Positions 30,263 through 38,978 of a stretch of DNA of 64,000 nucleotides are shown piece by piece (positions within the stretch are counted from its first letter, which is position 1; each line of letters begins with the position of its first letter). The stretch lies in the NCBI RefSeq assembly GCF_025725685.1, contig NZ_CP107008.1:744001-808000 (forward strand). Reading direction: 5' to 3'. The position numbers and the translations under genes are program-made. The DNA comes from Halomonas sp. M4R1S46 (GTDB lineage Bacteria; Pseudomonadota; Gammaproteobacteria; Pseudomonadales; Halomonadaceae). Under the pieces are notes generated by a model. It made no database searches and was not told the origin of the DNA. It was given only the letters and a program-made list of their open reading frames with translations.

Positions 30263-31609
30263 TCACGGGGCCGGGACGCCGAAGGCCCGGGTCAGTTCCC
30301 GGGTCCAGCGCGTGCCGGGGGCGACCAGGTCGAGGCATTGCCCCCGGCGGGCGACGAGCCCGGCGGCCAGCAGGCGATCCAGGGCGCTGGCCAGGCGGGC
30401 CTCGGCATCGAGGGCGAAGGCCTGGCCTAGGGCCGCGAGGTCCAGGGTCTGCCGGGTCATCAACGTCTCGATGGCGCGTTCCCGCAGGTGGTCATCCCGC
30501 GACAGCCAGCGCCCGCTGGCGGTCGCCAGGCCGCCGTCGTCCAGCGCGGCCTCGAAGTCCGCCAGGTCCACGGCGTTGCGGGCCAGGGCGCCCTCCAGGC
30601 GCGAGACCGCCCCGACGCCCAGGCCCAGGAGGTCGCACTCGGCCTGGCGTCGCCCCTGTACCCGGGCATCCCTCAGGCCGCCGCCCCGCCGGGCATAGCG
30701 ATCCCAGCCCAGGTGGGCATAGCCGGCGTCGACCAGGCGGGCATGGCTCTCGCGACGCATGGCCCCTTGTGCCTCGGCGCCCGGCAGGCCCCCGGCAGGG
30801 ATATGGCGCTGCGCCGGGAAGCGGGCCGGGCGGTGGACATACGGAATGAGCGAGAGCCGGGCGGGCGCCATGGCGAGGGTCTGCTCGAGGGTGGCGGCGA
30901 ACCCCTCGCGGCTCTGGCGCGGCAGGCCAATGGTCAGTTCCAGGTCCAGCGAGCGAAAGCCCAGGCGATCCGCCTCGTCGAGCAACTGTTCGGTGGGCCC
31001 CCGGGACGGCGGACGGTTGATGGCCTGCAGCACCCGGGCATCCAGGTCGAGCACGTTCAGGGTGAGCCGGTTGAAGCCCAGTGCCTCGAGGTGGCGCAGG
31101 GTGAGGACATCGGCATCATGGGGGGCGATCTCGATGCCGAAGTCCCGATCGTGCCCCCGGGCCAGTCGGAAGCGTGCGTCCAGGCGATCGATCAGCTCCC
31201 CCATCTGGTTCAGCGTCAGGAAGGTCGGCGACCCGCCGCCCCAGTGCAGGCCGCGGACCTCCCGGCTGGCGTCGAGGTGGCGGCCGACCAGCACCATCTC
31301 GCGGTCGAGCCGCGCCAGGTAGGCGTCCGGGCGTCGGCGATCGGTGGTGACCACCGGGTGGTGCATGCAGTGGAAGCAGGCATGCTGGCAGAAGGGCAGG
31401 CGCAGCGCCAGGGACAGCGGCCGGCCCCGGGCATTGCCGTGTTCCAGTGCCCGGCGGTAGTCCGCCGCCGTGAAGGCCGGCGACAGGGCCTCGGTGCCGG
31501 GATGGTCGCGGGGAACGGGGCCCGGCGCCGCATCGCCCGGTCCCCCGGTCGGCCCCGGAGCGTGCGGGTCGGCGTGGGCGTGAGGGTCGGCAGGCGCGCT
31601 GGCGGACAT
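30263..31609 (-). CDS. hemN: HemN-like radical SAM enzyme, oxygen-independent coproporphyrinogen oxidase family
   Basis: About 448 residues with the radical-SAM triplet Cys74-x3-Cys78-x2-Cys81 (PFCQHACFHC), the block LHWGGGSPTFLTLNQM, GFNRLTLNVLDLD, TIGLPRQSREGF and DLLGLGVGAVSRLEGAL. Length and layout fit HemN. However, the usual Y-x-H before the cluster is A-x-R (SLALRLPFC), the fourth cysteine after the triplet is replaced (CMHHP), and the Gln of the VQD motif is Leu. A changed or relaxed activity is therefore possible. The start at 31609 follows GGAG; 31639 lacks a site. It lies between the TauE-like gene and fnr, downstream of an Fnr box. Confidence 0.8.
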   Translation of the reverse strand: MSASAPADPHAHADPHAPGPTGGPGDAAPGPVPRDHPGTEALSPAFTAADYRRALEHGNARGRPLSLALRLPFCQHACFHCMHHPVVTTDRRRPDAYLARLDREMVLVGRHLDASREVRGLHWGGGSPTFLTLNQMGELIDRLDARFRLARGHDRDFGIEIAPHDADVLTLRHLEALGFNRLTLNVLDLDARVLQAINRPPSRGPTEQLLDEADRLGFRSLDLELTIGLPRQSREGFAATLEQTLAMAPARLSLIPYVHRPARFPAQRHIPAGGLPGAEAQGAMRRESHARLVDAGYAHLGWDRYARRGGGLRDARVQGRRQAECDLLGLGVGAVSRLEGALARNAVDLADFEAALDDGGLATASGRWLSRDDHLRERAIETLMTRQTLDLAALGQAFALDAEARLASALDRLLAAGLVARRGQCLDLVAPGTRWTRELTRAFGVPAP

Positions 31610-31665
31610 GAGGGCACTCCGGAAGGGGGATGTCCTCATGCTAGCGGCAGCCGGGCCGGGCCGCG

Positions 31666-31679
31666 TTGAGCTGGATCAA
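31666..31679 (-). promoter_or_regulatory. Fnr/Anr box upstream of hemN
   Basis: TTGAG-CTGG-ATCAA on the plus strand (31666-31679) matches the Fnr consensus TTGAT-N4-ATCAA at nine of ten positions. It is 57 bases before the chosen hemN start. This fits oxygen control of hemN and fnr. Confidence 0.75.
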
Positions 31680-31701
31680 GGGGGTGGGGGTTGCCGCCCC
31701 C

Positions 31702-32400
31702 TCAGTGGTGCCCGCCGGCGGGCAGCAGGGCCCACAGCTGCGCGAGGGCGAAGGCGATGATCGCCAGCGCCGCCAGGGTGCGGGTGGCGGGGTGACGGAT
31801 CAGGGTGCCGAGCTGGCGGGCGGCGAGACCGGTGGCCAGCAGGGCCGGCAGGGTGCCGAGGCCGAAGGCCCCCATCAGGGCCGCCCCGCGCAGCGGCTCG
31901 GCGATGGCCAGGCTCCAGGCCAGCATCGAGTAGACCAGCCCGCAGGGCAGCCAGCCCCAGACCGCGCCCAGGGCCACCGCCTGGGGCAGCTTCACCACCG
32001 GCATCAGGTGTCGGCCGAGCGGTTCCAGGTGGCGCCACAGGCGCCGGCCGAGGGCCTCGATGCGCAGCAGCCCCTTCCACCAGTCGGCGATGTAGAGGGC
32101 CATCAGGATCAGCATCAGCGCGGCGAGGACCTGGAGTGCCAGGCGGGCGCCGGGCGCCACGCCGATCAGGGTGCCGAGGCCGGCCACCAGGGCGCCGGTG
32201 GCCATGTAGCTGGCGATGCGTCCCAGGTTGTAGCCCAGCAGCAGGCCGCCGAGCCGCGCCGGATGGCGCATGCTGGGGGGCACGGCGAAGGTCAGGGCGC
32301 TCATGATGCCGCCGCACATGCCGATGCAGTGGGCGCCGCCGAGCAGGCCGAAGACGAAGGCCGCGGCCAGGGGCGGCAGGTCGAGTCCGGTGGGATCCAT
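31702..32400 (-). CDS. TauE/SafE (UreH-type) membrane protein of the cbb3 cluster
   Basis: 232 residues with about six membrane helices. The N-terminus FGLLGGAHCIGMCGGIMSAL has the Cys/His-rich signature of the COG2836 branch of TauE-like proteins, which commonly sits after ccoS. Further helices are LGGLLLGYNLGRIASYMATG and LGAVWGWLPCGLVYSMLAWS. A role in copper or haem supply for cbb3 oxidase assembly is inferred from position only. It overlaps ccoS by one base. Confidence 0.82.
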   Translation of the reverse strand: MDPTGLDLPPLAAAFVFGLLGGAHCIGMCGGIMSALTFAVPPSMRHPARLGGLLLGYNLGRIASYMATGALVAGLGTLIGVAPGARLALQVLAALMLILMALYIADWWKGLLRIEALGRRLWRHLEPLGRHLMPVVKLPQAVALGAVWGWLPCGLVYSMLAWSLAIAEPLRGAALMGAFGLGTLPALLATGLAARQLGTLIRHPATRTLAALAIIAFALAQLWALLPAGGHH

Positions 32401-32657
32401 CAGTCGCGGCCCGACTCCCCGTCGCGGCCCGACTCCCCGTCGCGGCTGGCGGGCCGCGAGGCCTCGCCCTCCGCGGCATCCCGCCGTCGCTCCCTCTCCT
32501 CCGGGGTCGGGGCGTTGTCGTCCTCGTCGAAGAGGATGCGGTGGGCGGGCCCCTCCAGGTCGTCGAACTGATCATGCTTGACCGCCCAGAAGAAGGCCCA
32601 CACGGCCAGCCCGAGCAGGATCAGCGACAGCGGGATCAACAGGTAGAGGATACTCAT
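32400..32657 (-). CDS. ccoS: cbb3-type oxidase assembly protein CcoS
   Basis: 85 residues: one membrane helix (LYLLIPLSLILLGLAVWAFF) followed by the family motif KHDQFDDLEGPAHRILFDED. Needed for haem and copper insertion in cbb3 oxidases of the family. The C-terminal tail is longer than usual and ends with a six-residue repeat (RDGESG twice), from a direct DNA repeat at 32405-32446. It overlaps ccoI by four bases (ATGA). Confidence 0.92.
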   Translation of the reverse strand: MSILYLLIPLSLILLGLAVWAFFWAVKHDQFDDLEGPAHRILFDEDDNAPTPEERERRRDAAEGEASRPASRDGESGRDGESGRD

Positions 32658-35122
32658 GCGTTCACCGGGCGCGGGACGGGGGTGCCGGGGGGTGGCGTGA
32701 GCCGGGCCAGGCGCAGGGCGTTGCCCACCACCACCAGGGAACTCGCCGACATGCCCAGGGCGGCGAGCCAGGGGGGCACCAGGCCCATGGCGGCCAGCGG
32801 CAGGGCGGCCAGGTTGTAGACCAGCGCCCAGCCCAGGTTCTGGCGGATGATGCGGCACGTGGCACGGCCGATCTCGACGGCCTCGACGATACGCATCAGG
32901 CGCGGTCCCAGCAAGACGGCATCCGCCCGGGTGCGTGCCAGGTCGGTGGCGCCGTTCATGGCGAAGGCGAGGTCGGCGCCAGCCAGCACCGGCACGTCGT
33001 TGATGCCGTCACCGACCATGGCGACCCTCTCGCCCCGGGCCTGCAGGGCCTGAAGGTGGGCCAGCTTGGCCTCCGGGTCGGCCGCGGCCCGCCAGGTGGC
33101 GATGCCCAGGTGCTCGGCCATGGCAGCCGTGGCCGCCTCGGTGTCCCCGGAGAGCAGCTCCACCGCGAGGCCGCGGGCCTCGAGCGCGGCCACGGTCTCG
33201 GCGGCGTCCTCGCGGACCCGGTCGCGCAGGGCGAACCAGGCGCGCGGCCGGCCCTCCTCGGCGAGCAGCAGCCACTGGCCGCCGTCGGGTGGCGTCGGAG
33301 CCGTGTTGGGGGCGGCGAAGTCGGGCCGGCCGAGCCGCCAGCGCCGGCCGGCGAGCCGGCCCTCGAGGCCCTGGCCGGGCCGGCTGAGCACGTCCTCAGC
33401 GACCAGCCTGCCGCGCCGGTGAGGACGGAAGGCCCGGGCGATGGGATGCTCGGAGTGGGCCTCCAGCGCCGCGGCCAGGGCCGCCAGGTGGTCGGGGGCG
33501 TCGCCGGCGAGGGGGCGGGTCTCCATCAGGGTCATCTCGCCGGCGGTCAGGGTGCCGGTCTTGTCGAACACCACGCGGTCGAGCCCGGCGAGCGCCTCGA
33601 GGGCGTCGGCTCGGGTGATCAGCACGCCGCGGCGGTGCAGCCGGCCATGGCCGGCGGTCAGCGCCGTGGGCGTGGCCAGCGCCAGGGCACAGGGGCAGGT
33701 CACCACCAGCACCGAGAGGGTGACCCAGAAGGCCCGGGCGGGGTCGATGAACCACCAGGTCACGGCCACCGCCAGGGCGATCAGCAGCACCTGCACCACG
33801 AAATGGTGGGCCAGGCGAGCGGTCATCCGGGCGAGCCGAGGGCGGCTGGCGAAGGCCCGGTCGGTGAGGTCCATCAGGCTCGCCACCCGGGCGTCGCGGC
33901 CGGCCCGGGTCACGCGGACCGTCAGCGGACTCTCGATGTTCTGGCTGCCGCCGGTGACGGTATCGCCGACCCCGCGGGTCACCGGCAGGGTCTCGCCGGT
34001 GAGCATCGACTCGTCGAGGCTGGAGGTACCGCTCTCGATCACGCCGTCGGCGGGCACGCCGTGACCGGGCTTGACCAGGATGCGGTCGTCGCGGGCCAGC
34101 TCGCTGGCCGGCAGGATGCGCTCCTCGCCGTCCCCGGTGAGGCGGATGGCCGACACCGGCAGGGCGTCGGCCAGGGCATTGCCGCTGCGCCCGCTGCGCC
34201 GCCGGGCCCGGCTCTCGACGTAGCGGCCGAAGAGCAGGAAGAAGGTGAACATGGCCACCGAGTCGAAGTAGACCTCGCCGCGGCCGGCGAGCACCGCCCC
34301 GGCGCTGGCCAGGTAGGCCGAGCCGATGGCCAGCGACACCGGCACGTCCATGCCCAGGGTGCGGGTGCGCAGGTCGCGGATCGCCCCCGCGAAGAACGGC
34401 TGGGCGGAGAACAGCACCACCGGGGTGGTCAGGGCGAAGGCCAGCCAGTGGAAGAGGGCGTCGAAGTCGGCGCTGATCCCGTCCTGGCCCGCCACGTAGA
34501 GGGGGATGGAGAACATCATCACCTGCATCATCCCCACCGCGGCGACGATCAGCCGGCGCACGTTCATGCGCTCCTCGCGCTGCAGCCGGCTCTGGGCGGC
34601 GTCGGGCTCGTAGGGCTGGGCCTGATAGCCGATCGCCGCCATCTCGGCGAGGATCCGCGAGAAGGCGAGGCGCGCCGGGTCCCAGCTGACCCGCACCCGA
34701 TGGTGGGAGAGGTTGACGGCGCTGGCCGAGACGCCCGCCAGGGCATTCAGGCGATGCTCGATCAGCCAGGCGCAGGCCGCGCAGCTGATGCCGTCCACCG
34801 CCAGGGTGGCGTGCACGCCGCCCCCTTCGGCCTCGGGGTGCACGAAGCGGGCCTGCAGGCCGGGGTCATCGAAGACTGTCCAGGTCTCGGCGCGGGCCGC
34901 CTGGCGGTCGTCCGGGCGTTCCGGCAACGCGGTACGGAAGCGATAGTAGCTGGCCAGGCCGCCGCCGACGATGGCATGGGCCACGGCCTCGCAGCCGGGG
35001 CAGCACAGCGGGTGGACGCCGTCGTCCAGGGTGATCGACCAGGGGGCGTCGGCGGGCACCCGGCTGCCGCAGTGGTAGCAGCCGGTGGCCTCGGCCGGGG
35101 GCGTCAGGGTCGTCGCGGTCAT
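32654..35122 (-). CDS. ccoI: copper-transporting P-type ATPase CcoI/FixI
   Basis: An 822-residue inner-membrane ATPase that supplies copper for the CcoN binuclear centre. N-terminal Cys-rich domain (Cys15, Cys18, then LCCPGC near 40-44); heavy-metal domain with Cys114-x2-Cys117 (GISCAACAWL); membrane CPC motif in VVTCPCALALATP; phosphorylation motif VFDKTGTLT; hinge GDGINDVPVLAGADLAFAM. The length and extra N-terminal domain mark it as CcoI rather than a general CopA. Overlaps ccoS by four bases. Confidence 0.95.
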   Translation of the reverse strand: MTATTLTPPAEATGCYHCGSRVPADAPWSITLDDGVHPLCCPGCEAVAHAIVGGGLASYYRFRTALPERPDDRQAARAETWTVFDDPGLQARFVHPEAEGGGVHATLAVDGISCAACAWLIEHRLNALAGVSASAVNLSHHRVRVSWDPARLAFSRILAEMAAIGYQAQPYEPDAAQSRLQREERMNVRRLIVAAVGMMQVMMFSIPLYVAGQDGISADFDALFHWLAFALTTPVVLFSAQPFFAGAIRDLRTRTLGMDVPVSLAIGSAYLASAGAVLAGRGEVYFDSVAMFTFFLLFGRYVESRARRRSGRSGNALADALPVSAIRLTGDGEERILPASELARDDRILVKPGHGVPADGVIESGTSSLDESMLTGETLPVTRGVGDTVTGGSQNIESPLTVRVTRAGRDARVASLMDLTDRAFASRPRLARMTARLAHHFVVQVLLIALAVAVTWWFIDPARAFWVTLSVLVVTCPCALALATPTALTAGHGRLHRRGVLITRADALEALAGLDRVVFDKTGTLTAGEMTLMETRPLAGDAPDHLAALAAALEAHSEHPIARAFRPHRRGRLVAEDVLSRPGQGLEGRLAGRRWRLGRPDFAAPNTAPTPPDGGQWLLLAEEGRPRAWFALRDRVREDAAETVAALEARGLAVELLSGDTEAATAAMAEHLGIATWRAAADPEAKLAHLQALQARGERVAMVGDGINDVPVLAGADLAFAMNGATDLARTRADAVLLGPRLMRIVEAVEIGRATCRIIRQNLGWALVYNLAALPLAAMGLVPPWLAALGMSASSLVVVGNALRLARLTPPPGTPVPRPVNA

Positions 35123-35131
35123 GGCGGCGCG

Positions 35132-35641
35132 TCAGATTCCCGGGACCAGGGCGATCTCGTCCTCGCTGGGGAAGTGCGCCTCGCCGGTCAGGCGCCATTC
35201 GGCCGCCGCGCCCGGGGTGGGCTGCAGGTGCAGGTACCAGCGGTAGCGCAGGGGCTCGTCGACCATGGTCACGTAGCGGCCGTCGTGGACATGCTCGAGG
35301 GTCAGGGTGCGGTCGCGGGCGCTCTCGGTGGGGAAGATCAGCTTGAGCACCAGCTCCTCGGGGCGTCGCTCGCCCGCCAGGTCGACGACGATGTCGCCGG
35401 TGCGCGGGTCGGCCCGCAGCGTCGCCGCCAGGCCGAGTCGCTGGGCATGCTCCTGCTTGGCGATCTGCTCGTTGATCGCCAGCCCCTCCTTGTAATAGTC
35501 CTGGGCCACGGTGCCGTCGAAGTAATGAATCGACAGCACCAGATAGACCATGCTGAAGGTCACCGACGACCCCAGCAGGCCGATCAGGAACCACGGCCAG
35601 AACTGCTTGTACCAGGGGGGAATATCGTGTTCCGCGGTCAT
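35132..35641 (-). CDS. ccoH: FixH/CcoH family cbb3 assembly protein
   Basis: 169 residues: one membrane anchor (FWPWFLIGLLGSSVTFSMVY) then a soluble domain. The motif FDGTVAQDYYKEGLAINEQI is characteristic of FixH/CcoH, which stays attached to the oxidase and helps its maturation. Its start codon overlaps the ccoG stop by one base, indicating coupled translation. Confidence 0.92.
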   Translation of the reverse strand: MTAEHDIPPWYKQFWPWFLIGLLGSSVTFSMVYLVLSIHYFDGTVAQDYYKEGLAINEQIAKQEHAQRLGLAATLRADPRTGDIVVDLAGERRPEELVLKLIFPTESARDRTLTLEHVHDGRYVTMVDEPLRYRWYLHLQPTPGAAAEWRLTGEAHFPSEDEIALVPGI

Positions 35642-37074
35642 CAGCGGCTCTCTCCTATGAAGCGACTGTCGCGTTCGAGGCCGATGTCGGCATCGGTGGC
35701 CTCGAGGCGCAGCAGGATATCGTGGCTCGGCCGGTCGATGGCCTCACGCGGGACCGTGGCCTCGACCACCAGTTGGCGGGACTCGCCGGCGGGCACGCTG
35801 ATCCGGTCGGTGTCCAGGCGCAGGCCGGGCAGTCCGGAGGCCTCCAGGCGATAGACATGGTCCTGTTGGTCGAGGTTGCGCACGATCAGGGTGTAGACGT
35901 TGCTGATCTCCCCGTCCCGGGTCACCCGGAACAGCTGGCTGCGGTCGCGTTCCACATCGAAGCCCACCGCCGTGCGGTCGGCCACGGCCCAGGCGAACAG
36001 CCCGATCATCACCAGCAGGGCCGCCAGGTAGCCGAGCAGCCGCGGGCGCAGGATATGCGTCGGCTTGCCCTCCAGGGCGTTCTCGGTGGTGTAGCGGATG
36101 AGCCCGCGGGGGTAGCCCATCTTGTCCATGACGCTGTCGCAGGCGTCGATGCAGGCCGCGCAGGTGATGCACTCGTACTGCAGGCCCTCGCGGATGTCGA
36201 TGCCGGTGGGGCAGACCTGCACGCAGAGGTCGCAGTCGATGCAGTCGCCGTGCCCGGCGGCCCGCGCCTCCGCGTGGCTGAGGCGCTTCTTGCGCGGGCC
36301 GCGGGGCTCGCCGCGGGCGGCGTCGTAGGAGACGATCAGGGTGTCGCGGTCGAACATCACGCCCTGGAATCGCGCATAGGGGCACATGTAGATGCACACC
36401 TGCTCGCGCAGCCAGCCGGCGTTGAGGTAGGTGAAGACGGTGAAGAAGCCCACCCAGAAGTAGGACCAGCCGTGGGCCTCGAGGGTGGGCAGCGCCACCA
36501 CCAGTTCGCGGATCGGCGTGAAGTAGCCGACGAAGGTCACCCCGGTGGCGATGGCGATGACCAGCCAGATGGCATGCTTGGCGGCCTTGCGTCGGGCCTT
36601 GTCGGCATTCATCGCCTGCTTGTCGAGCTTGATACGGCGGTTGCGGGGGCCCTCGACGCGATGCTCGACCCAGATGAACAGGAAGGTCCAGACGCTCTGC
36701 GGGCAGGTATAACCACACCACACCCGGCCGGCGAAGACGGTGATGAAGAACAGGCCGAAGGCGCAGATGATCAAGAGCCAGGACAGCAGCATGAACTCCT
36801 GCGGGTAGAAGGTCGCGCCGAAGATATGAAACTCCCGCCCGGGCAGGTCGAACCACACCGCCGGGCGATCGCCCCACTGGACCCAGGGGATCAGGAAGAA
36901 GGCCAGCATCAGGGCCCAGTTGGTGCTGCGGCGCAGCCGCTGGAAGACGCCCTTGATCTCGCGGACATAGATATGGCGCCGGCTGGCGTACATCTCCTGG
37001 GTGACGGTGCCCCGGGGCTCGTGATGCTGCACGGGCCCCGGGGTGACGTCACGGGTGGGGATCTTCTCGCTCAT
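35641..37074 (-). CDS. ccoG: cbb3 oxidase accessory protein CcoG (RdxA/FixG)
   Basis: 477 residues, membrane protein with two [4Fe-4S] ferredoxin motifs, CIDCDLCVQVCPTGID and CITCAACIDACDSVMD, and five or so helices (WCGYTCPQSVWTFLFIWVEH). In this family it reduces copper for the assembly route (known for CcoG of Rhodobacter). A C-terminal immunoglobulin-like part follows (VYTLIVRNLDQQDHVYRLEA). Start at MSEKIPTRDV matches relatives; earlier in-frame starts add non-homologous residues. Confidence 0.93.
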   Translation of the reverse strand: MSEKIPTRDVTPGPVQHHEPRGTVTQEMYASRRHIYVREIKGVFQRLRRSTNWALMLAFFLIPWVQWGDRPAVWFDLPGREFHIFGATFYPQEFMLLSWLLIICAFGLFFITVFAGRVWCGYTCPQSVWTFLFIWVEHRVEGPRNRRIKLDKQAMNADKARRKAAKHAIWLVIAIATGVTFVGYFTPIRELVVALPTLEAHGWSYFWVGFFTVFTYLNAGWLREQVCIYMCPYARFQGVMFDRDTLIVSYDAARGEPRGPRKKRLSHAEARAAGHGDCIDCDLCVQVCPTGIDIREGLQYECITCAACIDACDSVMDKMGYPRGLIRYTTENALEGKPTHILRPRLLGYLAALLVMIGLFAWAVADRTAVGFDVERDRSQLFRVTRDGEISNVYTLIVRNLDQQDHVYRLEASGLPGLRLDTDRISVPAGESRQLVVEATVPREAIDRPSHDILLRLEATDADIGLERDSRFIGESR

Positions 37075-37152
37075 GGCTGGCTCACGGCAGGCAAGGAAGG
37101 CCGGGTCCGGGACCCGGATCATGGTCTCGATTGTATCGAGAAGGCCGTGCAA

Positions 37153-37189
37153 CGAGAAAGGGGGCGACTCCTGGTCACTCCCTTTCTCG
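37153..37189. terminator. stem-loop between ccoP and ccoG
   Basis: CGAGAAAGGG (37153-37162) and CCCTTTCTCG (37180-37189) form a ten-pair stem around 17 bases. It divides the structural ccoNOQP genes from the ccoGHIS assembly genes and may lower downstream expression or protect the upstream mRNA. Confidence 0.6.
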
Positions 37190-37206
37190 GCGCCCGCGGG
37201 TCGGGC

Positions 37207-38136
37207 TTACTCCTGGTGGCTCAGGCTGTAGACATAGGCGGCCACGAGGTGGACCTTGTCCTCGCCGATATAGGCGGCCTGGGCCGGCATGTGACCGTTG
37301 CGGCCGTTGCGCAGGGTCTGGCGGATGGCCTCGTCCAGGGGCTGGCCGGGCTGGCGATAGAGCCAGGCGTCGTCGGTCAGGTTGGGCGCGCCCAGGGCCT
37401 GGTTGCCGGTGCCGTCGGATGAGTGGCAGGCGGCACAGACGGAGGCGAAGACCGCCGCGCCCTGCTCGGCCCGCTCGGCATCCTCGGCCTGGCCGGACAG
37501 CGAGAGCACATGCTGGGTGACGTTCTCGATGTTCTCCTCGCCGAGCTGCTGCCAGGAGGGCATCAGGCCGTTACGGCCGTTGGTGATGGTCTGGACGATG
37601 TTTTCCGGCGCGCCGCCGTACAGCCAGGCGTCGTCGGTGAGGTTGGGGAAGCCGTAGCCACCCTGGGCGTTGGAACCGTGGCAGATCGCGCAGTTGTTGA
37701 GGAAGATGCGTTCGGCCACCTGCATCGCCTCGCCGTCCTGGGCCAGCTCCGGGATGGGCACCTGCTGGTACTGCTCGAAGATCGGTGCGTAGCGCTCCTC
37801 GGCCTGGGCCACCTCCTGCTCCCACTGGCCTTCCTGGGTCCAGCCCAGCACGCCGGCATAGTTGCCGAGGCCGGGATAGAGCACCAGATAGCCCAGCGCG
37901 AAGATCACGGTGCCCACGTAGAGCTGGAACCACCAGCGCGGCAGGGGGTTGTCGTATTCCTCGATCTCGTCGGCCGCATGACCGGTGGTCTCCACGTTGC
38001 CTTCGGCATCCGGGGTCTTGTCGGTCTTGCGGTTGGCGAAGAGCAGCCAGGCGCTGATGGCGATGGTGCCCAGCGTGATGACGATGATCCAGGCACTCCA
38101 GAAGCCGGAAAGGGAGTCACCCCAAAGATTGTTCAT
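37207..38136 (-). CDS. ccoP: cbb3 cytochrome c oxidase subunit III, dihaem cytochrome CcoP
   Basis: 309 residues. N-terminal membrane region (SAWIIVITLGTIAISAWLLF and a second helix in LYVGTVIFALGYLVLY), then two c-type haem domains with CAICHG and CAACHS, each with a distal Met (GLMPSWQQ and NGHMPAQAA). Passes electrons to CcoO/CcoN. Overlaps ccoQ by four bases. Confidence 0.96.
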   Translation of the reverse strand: MNNLWGDSLSGFWSAWIIVITLGTIAISAWLLFANRKTDKTPDAEGNVETTGHAADEIEEYDNPLPRWWFQLYVGTVIFALGYLVLYPGLGNYAGVLGWTQEGQWEQEVAQAEERYAPIFEQYQQVPIPELAQDGEAMQVAERIFLNNCAICHGSNAQGGYGFPNLTDDAWLYGGAPENIVQTITNGRNGLMPSWQQLGEENIENVTQHVLSLSGQAEDAERAEQGAAVFASVCAACHSSDGTGNQALGAPNLTDDAWLYRQPGQPLDEAIRQTLRNGRNGHMPAQAAYIGEDKVHLVAAYVYSLSHQE

Positions 38137-38345
38137 GTGTTCCTGTCTCCCTTGTCGTGTCGGGAATCGGCCTCACGGGAGGCATGCGTGTCACGGTTCG
38201 GCTGCTCATCCTCGTCGGCGAAGGGCAGGTTGGCCGCTTCGTCGAAGTCCCGCTTGCGGCGCTTCGAGTAGGCCCACCAGACGAGCCCCGCGAAGGCGAT
38301 GATCAGCAGGCCGGTGATGATGCCGCGGACGGTCCCGATATCCAT
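38133..38345 (-). CDS. ccoQ: cbb3 oxidase subunit IV CcoQ
   Basis: A 70-residue single-helix protein (RGIITGLLIIAFAGLVWWAY followed by SKRRKRDFDEAANLPFADED), the typical CcoQ (FixQ) form, which stabilises the oxidase. The tail after LPFADED is longer than usual and hydrophilic. Confidence 0.93.
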   Translation of the reverse strand: MDIGTVRGIITGLLIIAFAGLVWWAYSKRRKRDFDEAANLPFADEDEQPNRDTHASREADSRHDKGDRNT

Positions 38346-38347
38346 GG

Positions 38348-38956
38348 TCAGCGCGTGTCCTTGAGCACGGTGCCGAGCTGCTGCAGATAGGCCACCAGGG
38401 CGGTGATCTCACGCTCGCCGCGTACCGCTTGCCCGGCACCGGCGATCTGCTCGTCGGTGTAGGGCACCCCGAGGGTGCGCAGGGCACGCATCTTGTCGGC
38501 GATATGCTCGCCGTCGAGGGTGTTCTCGAACAGCCACGGATAGGCCGGCATCACCGATTCCGGTACCACGTCGCGCGGGTTGTACATGTGCGCGCGGTGC
38601 CAGTCGTCGCTGTAGCGACCCCCCACCCGGGCCAGGTCGGGGCCGGTGCGCTTGGAGCCCCACAGGAAGTTGTGCTCGTAGACCGATTCGCCGGCCACGC
38701 TGTAGTGGCCGTAGCGCTCGGTCTCGGCGCGGAAGGGACGGATCATCTGCGAGTGGCAGCCGACGCAGCCTTCCCGGCGGTAGATGTCGCGGCCGGCCAG
38801 CTCCAGGGCGGAGAGCGGCTTGAGTCCCTCGACGGGTTCGGTCGTCTGCTTCTGGAAGAACAGCGGCACGACCTCGGCGAGGCCGCCGAAGCTGATCACC
38901 ACCAGGACCAGTACGGAGAGCAGGCCGACGTTCTTTTCGACAATCTCGTGTCTCAT
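38348..38956 (-). CDS. ccoO: cbb3 oxidase subunit II, monohaem cytochrome CcoO
   Basis: 202 residues, N-terminal helix (VGLLSVLVLVVISFGGLAEV), the haem site EGCVGCHSQMIRPFRAE and the conserved WGSKRTGPDLARVGGRYSDD with a Met axial ligand region (VVPESVMPAYPWL). Two bases separate it from ccoQ. Confidence 0.96.
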   Translation of the reverse strand: MRHEIVEKNVGLLSVLVLVVISFGGLAEVVPLFFQKQTTEPVEGLKPLSALELAGRDIYRREGCVGCHSQMIRPFRAETERYGHYSVAGESVYEHNFLWGSKRTGPDLARVGGRYSDDWHRAHMYNPRDVVPESVMPAYPWLFENTLDGEHIADKMRALRTLGVPYTDEQIAGAGQAVRGEREITALVAYLQQLGTVLKDTR

Positions 38957-38978
38957 TGGCGTTTCGTTCCCTGTTGGC

